The position numbers and the translations under genes were made by a program. The notes below the pieces were generated by a model. The model worked only from the letters and a program-made list of their open reading frames with translations. It was not told the origin of the DNA and ran no database searches. 64,000 nt of DNA. Origin: Pseudomonas oryzihabitans (lineage in GTDB: Bacteria > Pseudomonadota > Gammaproteobacteria > Pseudomonadales > Pseudomonadaceae). The DNA lies in the NCBI RefSeq assembly GCF_006384975.1, contig NZ_CP021645.1, forward strand, positions 4,740,001-4,804,000, given 5' to 3'. Positions 53,498 to 62,512 of the stretch are shown piece after piece. Numbering within the stretch: the stretch's first letter is position 1; the number at the start of each line of letters is the position of its first letter.

Positions 53498-54820
53498 CTA
53501 GAGGCTGGCGACCTGTGCCTGTTTCTGTTGGTTGTAGAGACTCTGAGGCCGGGCGTACTGGCGCTCGACCAGCAGCGCCTGGGCCAGAGGCCGGTCGCCG
53601 GCGCGGATGGCTGCCTCCAGCAGGGTGCGGGCGAAGACGTCGCGCTGGGCGTGGCTGCCGCCGAACTCGCCAGTGCTGTTCTTGATGGGCAGCAGTTCTT
53701 CGATGACCTGGGCGTAGTCCTCTCGGGCGAAGGCCAGTACGGCGCGCGCCACCGGCAAACCGACGCGCTGGTGCATGAGGGCGTAGGCGCTGTCGGGCGG
53801 CGGGCGCTGGGCGCTCAGGCGCTGCAGGAAGTCTTCCGCCTGGCTCAGGTCGTCCTGGGCGGCGAAGGCCAGCATGGCGTGGGCATCGTTGAAGGAGTAG
53901 AACTGCTGATCGGCCTTCTTGGCCCAGGAGTCGGCCAGTTCCTGTGGCCGCTCGCCGAGGGGTTGGCGTTCCAGGAAGAGGCGCCAGAGGATCGAGGAGC
54001 CGTCGACCAGGACCATGGGTTGCGGCGTGATACCCGGCCAGTGGATATGGCTGTCGTAGAGGGCGACGGCATCATCGACCAGGCCGTTCTCCAGTTGGAA
54101 CAGTCCCAGGTGCACGGCGTTGTGCGAGACCATCAGGTTGTCCTGGGTCCACTGGGGGCGGGTTTTTTCCAGGAAGGCCAGGCCCTGCTCGTGCTTGCCC
54201 TGCATCTCCAGAGCATGGGCCACGGCGTGGATGCCCCAGATGTCCCCGGGGTTGGCTGCCACGGCACTGTAGGCGGTTTCTTCCGCGCGCTCGTATTGGC
54301 CGGCTTCTTCCTGGCCGAAGCTGAGCATGCCCAGCAGATAGCCATAGTAGGGATGCTCAGGGCTCCAGGCCGGCAGGGCACGCAGCAGACGGTCGCGCAG
54401 ATTGGTGGCGGCGCCGATGAAGAAGTCCAGCTGATGGCCGCTGAGCAGCGCCAGGATATCCTGCGGATAGGTGAGCAGCAGTCGATCCAGAGACAAGGCG
54501 GCTTGGTGCAGGCGTCCCTCGCTCCATACCCGTAGCGCCTCCCGGTGCAGGCGTTCGCGGGAGTTCAGCTGTCCGCTGGGAAGGGCGTCGAGTTCGGCTA
54601 GCGCGGTGCGCGCTGCTGGCAGATCGGCGCGGTCGGTGGACCATAGCGCCAGGTGGCCGGACAGCACCAGAGCCATGGGGAAGCGCGGCTCGATCTCCAA
54701 CGCCCGGGTCAGCGCCGCCGTGGGATCGGCGAAGCGGATCAGGGCGGCGATGGCCTCTTCGTAGGCGGCGAGCGCCTGGTGGTCGCTGACGGTGAGGACT
54801 AATCCGGTGCAGTCTTTCAT
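53498..54820 (-). CDS. Tetratricopeptide-repeat protein, TTC38-like
   Basis: A 440-residue soluble helical protein. Repeats of TPR type are seen in AYEEAIAALIRFADPTAALT, PAWSPEHPYYGYLLGMLSFG, AEETAYSAVAANPGDIWGIH and VDDAVALYDSHIHWPGIT. The arrangement, including GIHAVAHALEMQGKHEQGL, matches the TTC38 family, whose role is unknown in bacteria and animals. It is the first gene of the operon with the APC permease, suggesting a role linked to uptake or metabolism of that permease's substrate. Confidence 0.85.
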   Translation of the reverse strand: MKDCTGLVLTVSDHQALAAYEEAIAALIRFADPTAALTRALEIEPRFPMALVLSGHLALWSTDRADLPAARTALAELDALPSGQLNSRERLHREALRVWSEGRLHQAALSLDRLLLTYPQDILALLSGHQLDFFIGAATNLRDRLLRALPAWSPEHPYYGYLLGMLSFGQEEAGQYERAEETAYSAVAANPGDIWGIHAVAHALEMQGKHEQGLAFLEKTRPQWTQDNLMVSHNAVHLGLFQLENGLVDDAVALYDSHIHWPGITPQPMVLVDGSSILWRLFLERQPLGERPQELADSWAKKADQQFYSFNDAHAMLAFAAQDDLSQAEDFLQRLSAQRPPPDSAYALMHQRVGLPVARAVLAFAREDYAQVIEELLPIKNSTGEFGGSHAQRDVFARTLLEAAIRAGDRPLAQALLVERQYARPQSLYNQQKQAQVASL

Positions 54821-55318
54821 GAGGTACCTGTTCTAAAAAAGCAGCGACATAAGGCCGCCTGGCGTCGCATAGAGGAGCCAGGTGCCGGGTTGGTTGGACG
54901 AAAGGTGCAGAGGCTGCAGGACGGAATCTAAGTGAGGGCTCCGCTCCGGCCTAAATATCCTTTGCGGCTAAGGATCTGCCGGAAAGTACTATTGGATGGC
55001 TCTGGAAAGCGGTTTTCAGTCGATCGGGCAGGCTTGCTCTAGGCGTGGCGGACCGCGGCTACTGCCCGTCATCGGCGCCATCTAGCCTGCGATGGAAAGC
55101 CGCAACGGGGTGTCGGCCTGGTTCAGCAGCGTGTCGCTGCTGATGGGGCGCCGTTCCGCGATAGGAGTGGTAACCCATCGAGCCGCTCTGGCCCGGGCTT
55201 AATGGAACCCTAAGCCAGGCTATGGCATAACGGACCCTGCAACCTTCCCCTTGTCCAGGGTGCCGTCATTGCCGGGAAGGTTTCAGCCCGCTTTGTGCAG
55301 TGCGAGGAGGAGTCAGCG
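54821..55318. other. 498-base gap upstream of two divergent genes
   Basis: No gene is supported. It must contain the promoters of the TTC38-like gene (-) and of the gene at 55319 (+). GGCTTA-N9-TAAGCC is a small inverted repeat near 55197-55217. I see no RNA gene, riboswitch or repeat that I can name. Confidence 0.4.
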
Positions 55319-56278
55319 ATGATGGCGATTCGTACGGACCCTTACCTGACCGGGACTACCCTGGCCAGCGTCACCCAACCCCAGGCCGGTCTGGCCGTGA
55401 GTTCGACCGCCAATCCTGGCGTTACCCCGGGTGACGCCGATGTGGCGGTGGACCTGTCGGCGTCGGCGCAATTGGTCTCCAACCTGCTGCCCCTGCAGCC
55501 CTCCAGCAGCCTGTCTGACGATGACTCCGACGGCGGCGAGCTGGATGCTTTCATGCAGGACCTCAAGCAGCAGATCCAGTCCCAGGGCAAGGATGCAGGA
55601 GTGCTCGGCGAACTGCCGGACAAGGCCACTCCGGGGCGCACCGAGCTGGCCAAGCAGGCCGCCAATTATCTGTTGGTAAACTTCTATGGCGACTCCAGTC
55701 GCTACAGCGATGCCTCCAGCAAGAATCCCTTCGCCGACCTGGACGGCGACAGCCTGTCGCGCATTGCCCGCGACGACTCCGGCGCCTTCACCCCGGCGGA
55801 ACGCCAGGTGGCCTACTTCGAAATGGCTGGGCGTAGCACCGACGACCAGAACGCTGCCTTCTCGGTAGTGACCGCGCCCAACGCCAAGGACGGGGCCGAG
55901 CCCTGGACCTGGGCGCCGTCCGCTACCCTGGATTCCGAAATTGCCGCGACGGTGAATCCGGGTTCGCCCACCTGGCGGCCGGGCCAGGAAACCACCCAGC
56001 TACTCGACCAGGTGAGTCCGCCCGGCGTCGCCTCGGCCTCCCAGGCGGATGACCAGGGGCTGACCCAGCCGGTGTTCAGCATCGCCACCGGTGCCGATGG
56101 CAGCCCCAGCTGGAAGATGCAGTCCATTACCCGTTATGGCTTGCAGGACCTCGGCGCCGATGAGCGAGATACCTTGAATGGCGCCGTGCTGACGCAGATG
56201 AATGCCAGCACCCTGACCAATCCACAGGTCGCGCCGGCGCTCTCGCTCTATCGCCAGATAGACGCCTATCGCGCTTGA
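55319..56278 (+). CDS. Unrecognised acidic, Ser/Asp-rich protein
   Basis: A 319-residue protein with no signal peptide or membrane segment. The first 90 residues are low-complexity (SSTANPGVTPGDADVAVDLS; SSSLSDDDSDGGELDAFMQD). A central part has NPFADLDGDSLSRIARDDSG, loosely EF-hand-like with repeated aspartates, then AFTPAERQVAYFEMAGRS. The C-terminus is Gln/Ala-rich. GAGGAGG precedes the ATG at 55319, so expression is likely. I do not recognise the family and would not guess a function. The downstream flank is packed with REP-like repeats. Confidence 0.72.
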   Translation: MMAIRTDPYLTGTTLASVTQPQAGLAVSSTANPGVTPGDADVAVDLSASAQLVSNLLPLQPSSSLSDDDSDGGELDAFMQDLKQQIQSQGKDAGVLGELPDKATPGRTELAKQAANYLLVNFYGDSSRYSDASSKNPFADLDGDSLSRIARDDSGAFTPAERQVAYFEMAGRSTDDQNAAFSVVTAPNAKDGAEPWTWAPSATLDSEIAATVNPGSPTWRPGQETTQLLDQVSPPGVASASQADDQGLTQPVFSIATGADGSPSWKMQSITRYGLQDLGADERDTLNGAVLTQMNASTLTNPQVAPALSLYRQIDAYRA

Positions 56279-56288
56279 GGCCAGGAGC

Positions 56289-56424
56289 GTAGGTTGGGTT
56301 GAGCGCCAGCGAAGCCCAACAGAGGCAGCGCGTCCATTTGTTGGGCTTCGACGATGAAGCCATCTCAGCCCAACCTACGGAAGCTCCGAGGCGTAGGTTG
56401 GGTTGAGCGTCAGCGAAGCCCAAC
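56289..56424. repeat. Cluster of three REP-like palindromes
   Basis: Three units in alternating orientation: 56289-56320 (GTAGGTTGGGTTGAGC...GAAGCCCAAC), 56340-56378 (inverse) and 56393-56424. Each folds by pairing GTTGGG with CCCAAC. The alternation is the classic clustered REP arrangement. A fourth copy is at 39719-39757. Confidence 0.8.
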
Positions 56425-56442
56425 AACCCAACCAAGCACTAC

Positions 56443-56880
56443 TCAGATCGCCTTGAGCTTCTTCGCCGGCAGGTAATCCCGGTGCACGCGCTCTTCCACC
56501 AGATACAGCCAGCAGGGGCCCTCCACCTGGGGGAAGAGGCGTACTTCCTGGATGCTGCTGGGCTTGAGGGCACCGTTGCCCAGCTGCACGGCCACCTCCT
56601 GGCCCAGGCGGAAGCGCGGAATGACGCCGCTGTCCACCACGGCCTGCTCGGCCTTGGTGGCCGGGCGGCCGAGGTATTCGGCCAGATCCACCGGGCCGGA
56701 CGGGCCTTCGGCGACGGTGTCCACGTGGAAGCTGTAGGCGGTGGCCAGGCCTTCGTCGCTGCCGTGGGTCTCACCCTGCTTGATGCGGGACACCGCCTGG
56801 TCGAGGGCGGCGTCGAGCGTCAGCTCGTTGTTCGATTGCAGGGTGATGACGATGCGGCGTTCGAAGGGGTACTGGCTCAT
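56443..56880 (-). CDS. Conserved-type protein, unknown function
   Basis: A 145-residue soluble protein (MSQYPFERRIVITLQSNNEL; ATAYSFHVDTVAEGPSGPVD; VPR-like turn; LFPQVEGPCWLYLVEERVHR). The pattern predicts alpha+beta. I do not recognise a domain. It lies on the - strand downstream of ndpA with a 165-base gap that has no gene. Confidence 0.72.
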   Translation of the reverse strand: MSQYPFERRIVITLQSNNELTLDAALDQAVSRIKQGETHGSDEGLATAYSFHVDTVAEGPSGPVDLAEYLGRPATKAEQAVVDSGVIPRFRLGQEVAVQLGNGALKPSSIQEVRLFPQVEGPCWLYLVEERVHRDYLPAKKLKAI

Positions 56881-57045
56881 GGTTTCGACTTTTTCGGCAG
56901 AAGAAGAAAAGAAGGGACATCTTGTGCCCCCTTTGGCCGGCGCCTGTCCAGCCGGGGGCGCCCGATCGGTGACCGCGTTTGCAACCCCGGTTGTCCAGGG
57001 GCCAGGCGGTCACCCGCGGCGACGGCGCTCGCCGCCGCGTTCAAG

Positions 57046-58053
57046 TCAGTCCTTGCGCCGCTTGAGCTGGTCCTTGAGCTGGCTGGGCACCTCGCGAATG
57101 ATCAGCACGTCCTGGCCTTCGTCGTACTCGATGCGCGAACCCAGCAGGTGCGCCTCGAAGCTGATCGACAGCCCCTCGGCGCGGCCGGTGAAGCGGCGGA
57201 ATTGGTTGAGGGTGCGCTTGTCCGCCGGGATCTCCGGCGCCAGGCCATAGTCCTTGTTGCGGATGTAGTCGTAGAAGGCTCGTGGCGCCTGGTCGTCCAT
57301 CAGTTCGGAGAGGGCGTCCAGGGCCATGGGCTCGCCGCGCTTGGCCTGGCTGCTGGCGTAGTCCACCAGGGTGTCGGTCTTTTCCTTGGCGGCTTCCTCA
57401 GGCAGGTCCTCGCTTTCCACGTAGTCGCTGAAGGCCTTGAGCAGAGTGCGGGTCTCACCCTTGGCGTCGACGCCTTCCTGGCAGCCGATGAAATCGCGGA
57501 AGTAGTCCGAGACCTTCTTGCCACCCTTGCCGCGGATGAAGGAGATGTACTGGCGCGACTGCTTGTTGTTGCGCCATTCCGAGAGATTGATGCGCGCCGC
57601 CAGGTGCAGCTGGCCCAGGTCCAGGTGCTTGGCCGGGGCCACTTCCAGGGTCTCGGTGACGGTCACCCCTTCGCTATGGTGCAGCAGGGCGATGGTCAGG
57701 TAGTCGGTCATGCCCTGCTGGTACTGGGCGAACAGCACGTGGCCGCCGGTGGAGAGGTTGCTGCTCTCCATCAGCCCCTTGAGATGCTCCACCGCCTGGC
57801 GGCTGAAGGCGACGAAATCCTGCTCGCCTTCCAGGTAGGCGCTGAGCCAGCCGCTGAAGGGATAGGCGCCGGATTCCTCGTGGAACAGGCCCCAGGCCTT
57901 GTTGGGCTTGGCGTTGTAGCTGTCGTTGAGATCGGCCAGCAGGTTCTCGATGGCCTGGGAGTCGGCCAGTTCGGCGTCCCGCGCGTGCAGGGTCGCGGGC
58001 TGGCCGTCGGGCTTCTTGTCGATCAGATGGACGATGGCGTGACGGATCGGCAT
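57046..58053 (-). CDS. yejK: Nucleoid-associated protein NdpA/YejK
   Basis: A 335-residue protein of the NdpA/YejK family, which binds nucleoid DNA. Typical stretches are [58 protein letters not shown] and [20 protein letters not shown], followed by the helical [20 protein letters not shown]. It stands alone on the - strand. The length matches the family. Confidence 0.93.
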   Translation of the reverse strand: MPIRHAIVHLIDKKPDGQPATLHARDAELADSQAIENLLADLNDSYNAKPNKAWGLFHEESGAYPFSGWLSAYLEGEQDFVAFSRQAVEHLKGLMESSNLSTGGHVLFAQYQQGMTDYLTIALLHHSEGVTVTETLEVAPAKHLDLGQLHLAARINLSEWRNNKQSRQYISFIRGKGGKKVSDYFRDFIGCQEGVDAKGETRTLLKAFSDYVESEDLPEEAAKEKTDTLVDYASSQAKRGEPMALDALSELMDDQAPRAFYDYIRNKDYGLAPEIPADKRTLNQFRRFTGRAEGLSISFEAHLLGSRIEYDEGQDVLIIREVPSQLKDQLKRRKD

Positions 58054-58131
58054 GGCGGACTCGGGTAACGGGAAAAGTCCGCCAGTCTAACGCCCAGGCG
58101 CGGCGACGGGCAGGCCCCTGACGCCGCAGCT

Positions 58132-59010
58132 TCAGGACGCGGCCGGCTCCTGCTTCTCCTCGGCGGCATTGCTTAGATGGCGGATCATGAACAGCGCCGC
58201 CTCCTCGCGGCGGTCCTCCAGCAGCAGGTCGATGAGCTGCAGGTGCTCCTGGCAGCGGCGCTGAGCCTGCTGCCGATCCACCGACTTCTGGTATTCGATC
58301 AGCCGGCGCAGGCGATTGAGCCGACGCAGGGCGTCGAGGATGAAGGCATTGCCCGAGCAGCGGGCGATGGTCTCGTGCAGGCGGGTGTTGGCGTCGAAGA
58401 TCTCCGCGGGCGAGGTTTCGAACACCCTCCCGGTGGCCAGTAGTTCCTGCTCGTCGCGGCAGCGGCGCAGTGCTTCGGCATCCAGGGTGAAGTCGGCTTC
58501 GCGGATGCCGGCCGGCTCGATCAGCAGACGGAAGCGATAGCTCTGGGCGTAGGCGGCAGGGGAGGTGAGGCCCTCGACGAAACTCCAGCCATAGCCCGGC
58601 AAGCGCTCGGCCCAGCCCTCCTGAACGATACGCCTGAGGATGTCGGTCAGTTGGCCACGGGTGATCGGGTAGCGGCGGAGCAGCTCGTTTTCCGAGACCT
58701 TCAGCGGCAACTCGCCCTCGATGCGGTCGCGGGCGATGGCCAGGTACAGGCGTTCGTTGGTGGAGACCTCCTCGCGCGCCGGAGGCGTGGCTGCCAGGGC
58801 CCCGGCAGCCACGGCGAAGCCGCCTTCGGGGTGGCGTAGGAGCAGGGCTTGCTCGGCCATCTGCTGCAGGGCGCTGCGCACCGGCGAGCGCGACACCCGC
58901 AGCCGCTCGGCCAGAACCCGCTCGGGCAGCCGGGTGCCCACCGCCAACTGGTGCGAGGCGATGTAGGTGAGGATGTCGGGAATCAGGCGGGAGGCGAGGG
59001 TGTTGCCCAT
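58132..59010 (-). CDS. GntR family regulator with two winged helices
   Basis: A 292-residue regulator of the FadR/FCD group. The N-terminal winged helix (TRLPERVLAERLRVSRSPVR, SALQQMAEQAL) is normal. A second DNA-binding-like winged helix follows (residues about 85-150: LKVSENELLRRYPITRGQLT, DILRRIVQEGWAERLPG). The C-terminal FCD-type ligand domain has FDANTRLHETIARCSGNAFI. Two winged helices are an uncommon architecture. It is next to the permease at 59102 on the same strand, which it may control. Confidence 0.88.
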   Translation of the reverse strand: MGNTLASRLIPDILTYIASHQLAVGTRLPERVLAERLRVSRSPVRSALQQMAEQALLLRHPEGGFAVAAGALAATPPAREEVSTNERLYLAIARDRIEGELPLKVSENELLRRYPITRGQLTDILRRIVQEGWAERLPGYGWSFVEGLTSPAAYAQSYRFRLLIEPAGIREADFTLDAEALRRCRDEQELLATGRVFETSPAEIFDANTRLHETIARCSGNAFILDALRRLNRLRRLIEYQKSVDRQQAQRRCQEHLQLIDLLLEDRREEAALFMIRHLSNAAEEKQEPAAS

Positions 59011-59101
59011 GGCAGCGCTGAGCGAGTCGGCCGGAAAGCCTGAAATGCTAGCACGAGAGCCTCCAGGCGCAGCCCGCCCGGAGGGTGTCTGCCGGGATCG
59101 A

Positions 59102-60556
59102 TCAATCCCCGCTCGGCCTGACGTCCATCTCCTGCAGCTTCACCAGCCGGCTGCCGTGCTTGAATCGATAGCCCAGCCAGACGGCGAGGAACAGAGGCAG
59201 GCTGATGTAGGTGGCGGCCAGGCCCACCCAGTCGACCCCGTTCGGACCGAACAGGGCGGCGTAGTTCTGCCCCAGGGTGATCACCAGGCAGAGGGCGAAG
59301 GCCAGCAGCGGGCCGAAGGGGAACAGCCGGGCGCGATAGGGCAGGTCTTCCAGGCGGCGGCCCTGGGCCAGGTAGCCTTTACGGAAGCGGTAGTGGGACA
59401 CGGCGATGCCCAGCCAGGCGATGAAGCCGCACATGCCCGAGGTGTTGAGCAGCCAGCCGTAGAGGGCCTTGTCGCCCACCAGCGAGGTGAAGAAGCACAG
59501 GGCGCCCACCGCCGTGGTCGCCAGCAGGGCGTTGCGCGGCACCCCATTGCGCGCGACCCGGGCGAACAGGCGTGGCGCCTTGCCCTGTTCGGCCAGGCTG
59601 TGCAGCATCCGCGTCGAGGCGTACATGCCGGAGGTACCGGCGGAGAGTACCGCCGAGAGGATCACCGCGTTCATCAGGCTGGCGGCGAAGGCCAGGCCGG
59701 CACGCTCGAACAGCAGGGTGAACGGCGAGACGGAGACGTCGGTGGCGTCGTTCTGCAACAGGCGCGGATCGGTGTAGGGGATCAGCATGCCGATGACGAA
59801 GATCGCCAGCACATAGAACATCAGGATGCGCCAGAACACCTGGCGGATGGCGATGGGCACGTTCTTGCGCGGATTCTCCGATTCGCCCGCGGCGATGCCG
59901 ATCAATTCGGTGCCCTGGAAGGAGAAGCCAGCGATCATGGCCACCCCGACCATGGCCTGCAGGCCGCCGACGAAGGGCGCCTCGCCCTGGGTGAAGATGG
60001 CAAGCCCCGGCGGTTCGATGCCGCTGAAGATGCCGAGGATGGCGGCCAGGCCCAGGCCGATGAAGACCACCACGGTGGCCACCTTGATCGCGGCGAACCA
60101 GAATTCGCTCTCGCCGAAGCCGCGCACCGAGACGGCGTTGAGCAGGAACATCAGGCCGAGGAACAGCGCGCTCCAGATCAGCCCTGGTACCTCGGGAAAC
60201 CAGAAGCCCATCACCAGTTGCGCGGCCACCAGCTCGGCGGCGATGGTCACCGCCCAGTTGTACCAGTAGTTCCAGCCGAGGGCGAAGCCGAAGCCGTCCT
60301 CGACGAAACGGCTGCCATAGATGGAGAAGGAGCCCGATACCGGCTGGTAGGCGGCCATCTCGCCCAGGCTGGTCATCAGGAAGTAGACCATCAGGCCGAT
60401 CAGCGCATAGGCCGCCAGGGCGCCGCCCGGACCGGCCGTGGCCACGGTGGCGCCGGAAGCGACGAACAGGCCGGTGCCGATGGAGCCGCCGATGGCGATC
60501 ATGTTGAGGTGACGGGGCTTGAGCCGGCGCTGCAGGCTCGGGGAGGGGGTGGACAT
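59102..60556 (-). CDS. Amino acid permease, LysP-like
   Basis: A 484-residue permease of the amino acid transporter family with 12 helices. The start LKPRHLNMIAIGGSIGTGLF and FQGTELIGIAAGESENPRKN are close to LysP-type lysine permeases. Lysine is the likely but unproven substrate. The ATG at 60556 is chosen; 33 extra in-frame residues upstream lack similarity. It is followed by the GntR gene after 91 bases and is divergent from the AraC-type regulator gene. Confidence 0.9.
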   Translation of the reverse strand: MSTPSPSLQRRLKPRHLNMIAIGGSIGTGLFVASGATVATAGPGGALAAYALIGLMVYFLMTSLGEMAAYQPVSGSFSIYGSRFVEDGFGFALGWNYWYNWAVTIAAELVAAQLVMGFWFPEVPGLIWSALFLGLMFLLNAVSVRGFGESEFWFAAIKVATVVVFIGLGLAAILGIFSGIEPPGLAIFTQGEAPFVGGLQAMVGVAMIAGFSFQGTELIGIAAGESENPRKNVPIAIRQVFWRILMFYVLAIFVIGMLIPYTDPRLLQNDATDVSVSPFTLLFERAGLAFAASLMNAVILSAVLSAGTSGMYASTRMLHSLAEQGKAPRLFARVARNGVPRNALLATTAVGALCFFTSLVGDKALYGWLLNTSGMCGFIAWLGIAVSHYRFRKGYLAQGRRLEDLPYRARLFPFGPLLAFALCLVITLGQNYAALFGPNGVDWVGLAATYISLPLFLAVWLGYRFKHGSRLVKLQEMDVRPSGD

Positions 60557-60800
60557 GGAATTTCCAGCTGGCAGTTGAACGGGGTCCGGGCGCTGGCTCT
60601 GGCGGCCATTCTCGGTAGTCGGGGCGATTCGCTCGGCGCGAATGAGCACCTGCACGGGCAGGCGGCAAAAAAGCGGCGAAGCTTAGCAGGCTAAGGGCAG
60701 CGGTGGGATGGCGGTCGTCGGTGCGGCGCTGTCGCAGCGTGATCAGTGCCAGGCTCCGCTTCGGCTAGCATGGGCCCAGGGTCGTATAGGGCAGTCCAAC

Positions 60801-61814
60801 GTGATCGATTCGAGAACCTTCGGCAGCGGTATCCAGGGCAAGAACTACCTCCAGTTGCAGTCGACACGACCGCGTCCGGAGTTTTCCCGGCTGGTCGGTT
60901 TCATCCTGCTCGACCACTTTTCCCTGCCGTCCTTCACCCAGGCACTGGATACCCTGGTCACCGCCAACCTGCTCTCCACCGGCACCTTCGCCACCCGCAC
61001 CTACAGTCCGACCGGGGCCGAGGTGATGAGCGACCTGGGCATCGTCATCCGTCCGGATGGCGACTACCGCGCCGTGGAGGGCGCGCGCTTCGACCTGCTG
61101 GTGGTCTGCGGCGGCCTGCGCACGCCGCTGGAACTGGAGCCCCGCCTCAAGGCCCTGCTGGTGCGCGCGGCCAAGCAGCAGGTCTCCCTCTGCGGGCTGT
61201 GGAACGGCGCCTGGCAACTGGGCCAGGCCGGGGTGCTGGACGGCTATCGTTGCGCCATCCATCCCGAGCAGCGCAGCGCCTTCAGCGAGCGGGTGCGCGG
61301 TTGCAAGACCTCGGCGGAAAGCCATGTGCTCGATCGCGACCGCTTGACCGCCGCCAGCCCCAGCGGCGCCTTCCACCTGTTCCTCGAATGGATCGGCACC
61401 CAGTGCGGCAGCGCCCTCGCCGATGGGCTGGTCAACATCCTGGCCTTCGAGGAATCGCGCTTTCGCCAGGTCAACCCGACGCTCAAGGTGCAGATGACCC
61501 CACCGCTGCGCGAGGTGGTGTCCCTGATGGAAGCCAACATCGAAGAGCCCCTGACCATCGAGCAGTTGTGCGACTACGCCGGCCGTTCGCGGCGGCAGGT
61601 CGAGCGGCTGTTCCGCGAGCAACTCGACACCGCGCCCATGCGCTACTACCTGGAACTGCGCATCACCGAAGGGCGCCGACTGTTGCAGCATTCCACCCTG
61701 TCGGTGCTGGAAGTGGCGGTGGCCTGCGGCTTCACCTCGGTCACCCACTTCAGCAAGAGGTATTCGGCCTACTTCGGCTATCCGCCGTCCAAGGAGCGGC
61801 GGCTGAAGTATTGA
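60801..61814 (+). CDS. GlxA-family AraC-type transcriptional regulator
   Basis: A regulator with an N-terminal DJ-1/PfpI-like ligand domain (RLVGFILLDHFSLPSFTQAL, CGLWNGAWQLGQAGVLDG) and a C-terminal AraC helix-turn-helix pair (MEANIEEPLTIEQLCDYAGR, SRRQVERLFREQLDTAPMRY, VAVACGFTSVTHFSKRYSAY). GlxA-type members control catabolism of arginine, carnitine and glycine betaine in pseudomonads. The GTG at 60801 gives 337 residues and starts close to the domain; an in-frame ATG at 60708 is the alternative. It is divergent from the permease and likely related to its regulation. Confidence 0.87.
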   Translation: MIDSRTFGSGIQGKNYLQLQSTRPRPEFSRLVGFILLDHFSLPSFTQALDTLVTANLLSTGTFATRTYSPTGAEVMSDLGIVIRPDGDYRAVEGARFDLLVVCGGLRTPLELEPRLKALLVRAAKQQVSLCGLWNGAWQLGQAGVLDGYRCAIHPEQRSAFSERVRGCKTSAESHVLDRDRLTAASPSGAFHLFLEWIGTQCGSALADGLVNILAFEESRFRQVNPTLKVQMTPPLREVVSLMEANIEEPLTIEQLCDYAGRSRRQVERLFREQLDTAPMRYYLELRITEGRRLLQHSTLSVLEVAVACGFTSVTHFSKRYSAYFGYPPSKERRLKY

Positions 61815-62009
61815 GCGCTGTTCTATGGTTGGCACGCCAGCGCTTGAGGTCATGACGCTGCTTCGCTTTGATTGAGCGCATGTTGCTCATCGAACCTGCT
61901 GGACTTGATGCGAACCCCTCTGGACCAGAGCGGGATGATTGCCTTAGGTGGCCGCTGGCCCCCTTGCTGCACCAGACCGCTACCACTCGGCTCGCCAGGC
62001 AGGGCTCTG

Positions 62010-62140
62010 ACCCTCTTTTTTGGAGGCTACCGGCAGATCAATAAAATCAATGACTTAAGAAGGTGCCGAAAAAGAGGGTTGGGCCGGCGGAAATGCAGTG
62101 AAAGCCTGTTGCACCAAGGACTTGGGCGGGAAATACTCTA
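62010..62140 (+). promoter_or_regulatory. Type I-F CRISPR leader
   Basis: A/T-richer segment directly before the first repeat. It contains an 11-base inverted repeat ACCCTCTTTTT (62010-62020) / AAAAAGAGGGT (62069-62079), as in other I-F leaders, and a perfect IHF consensus AATCAATGACTTA (62045-62057). IHF takes part in spacer integration in type I-F. The degenerate last repeat at the other end confirms that the leader is on this side. Confidence 0.75.
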
Positions 62141-62468
62141 GTTCACTGCCGTGTAGGCAGCTTAGAAAATCATGAGGCGCTCCCAGTCATCGTCTGATGC
62201 GTTCACTGCCGTGTAGGCAGCTTAGAAATCCTCGCAGCCAGCGAGCGCGGCGATCTGCGCGTTCACTGCCGTGTAGGCAGCTTGGAAAACGTAGGCTTGT
62301 TGTTCGCGGCTCCCATGAGGGTTCACTGCCGTGTAGGCAGCTTAGAAATTCGCCATCTCCAGGCATTTTTTGATCTTTTCGTTCACTGCCGTGTAGGCAG
62401 CTTAAAAAGCGCTCCGGCGCCCATCGGGACCTACGCCATAGTTCACTGCCGTACAGGCAGCTAGCCTT
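62141..62468 (+). CRISPR. Type I-F CRISPR array, six repeats, five spacers
   Basis: Six 28-base repeats start at 62141, 62201, 62261, 62321, 62381 and 62441, with a strict 60-base period and five 32-base spacers. The repeat begins GTTCACTGCCG and ends GGCAGCTTAGAAA, with the CTGCC/GGCAG stem; this is the I-F (Cas6f) repeat type. Repeats 3 and 5 carry single changes near the 3' end (CTTGGAAA, CTTAAAAA). The sixth has CAGGCAG after GTA and a broken end (CTAGCC), marking the distal end. The crRNA 5' handle would be CTTAGAAA from the + strand. No cas gene is present anywhere in the window. Confidence 0.97.
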
Positions 62469-62512
62469 TCACCCCTTCTACGCTCGTGCTCTTCCACGCC
62501 AAGCCCCGCTGA

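Noticed and set aside
58967..60694. 575-codon + strand frame opposite the permease gene
   Set aside because: Antisense shadow of the LysP-like permease; no domain, and His/Gln/Gly-rich.
61872..62464. Short frames over the leader and CRISPR array
   Set aside because: They run through repeats with no coding signs; the array explains the periodicity.
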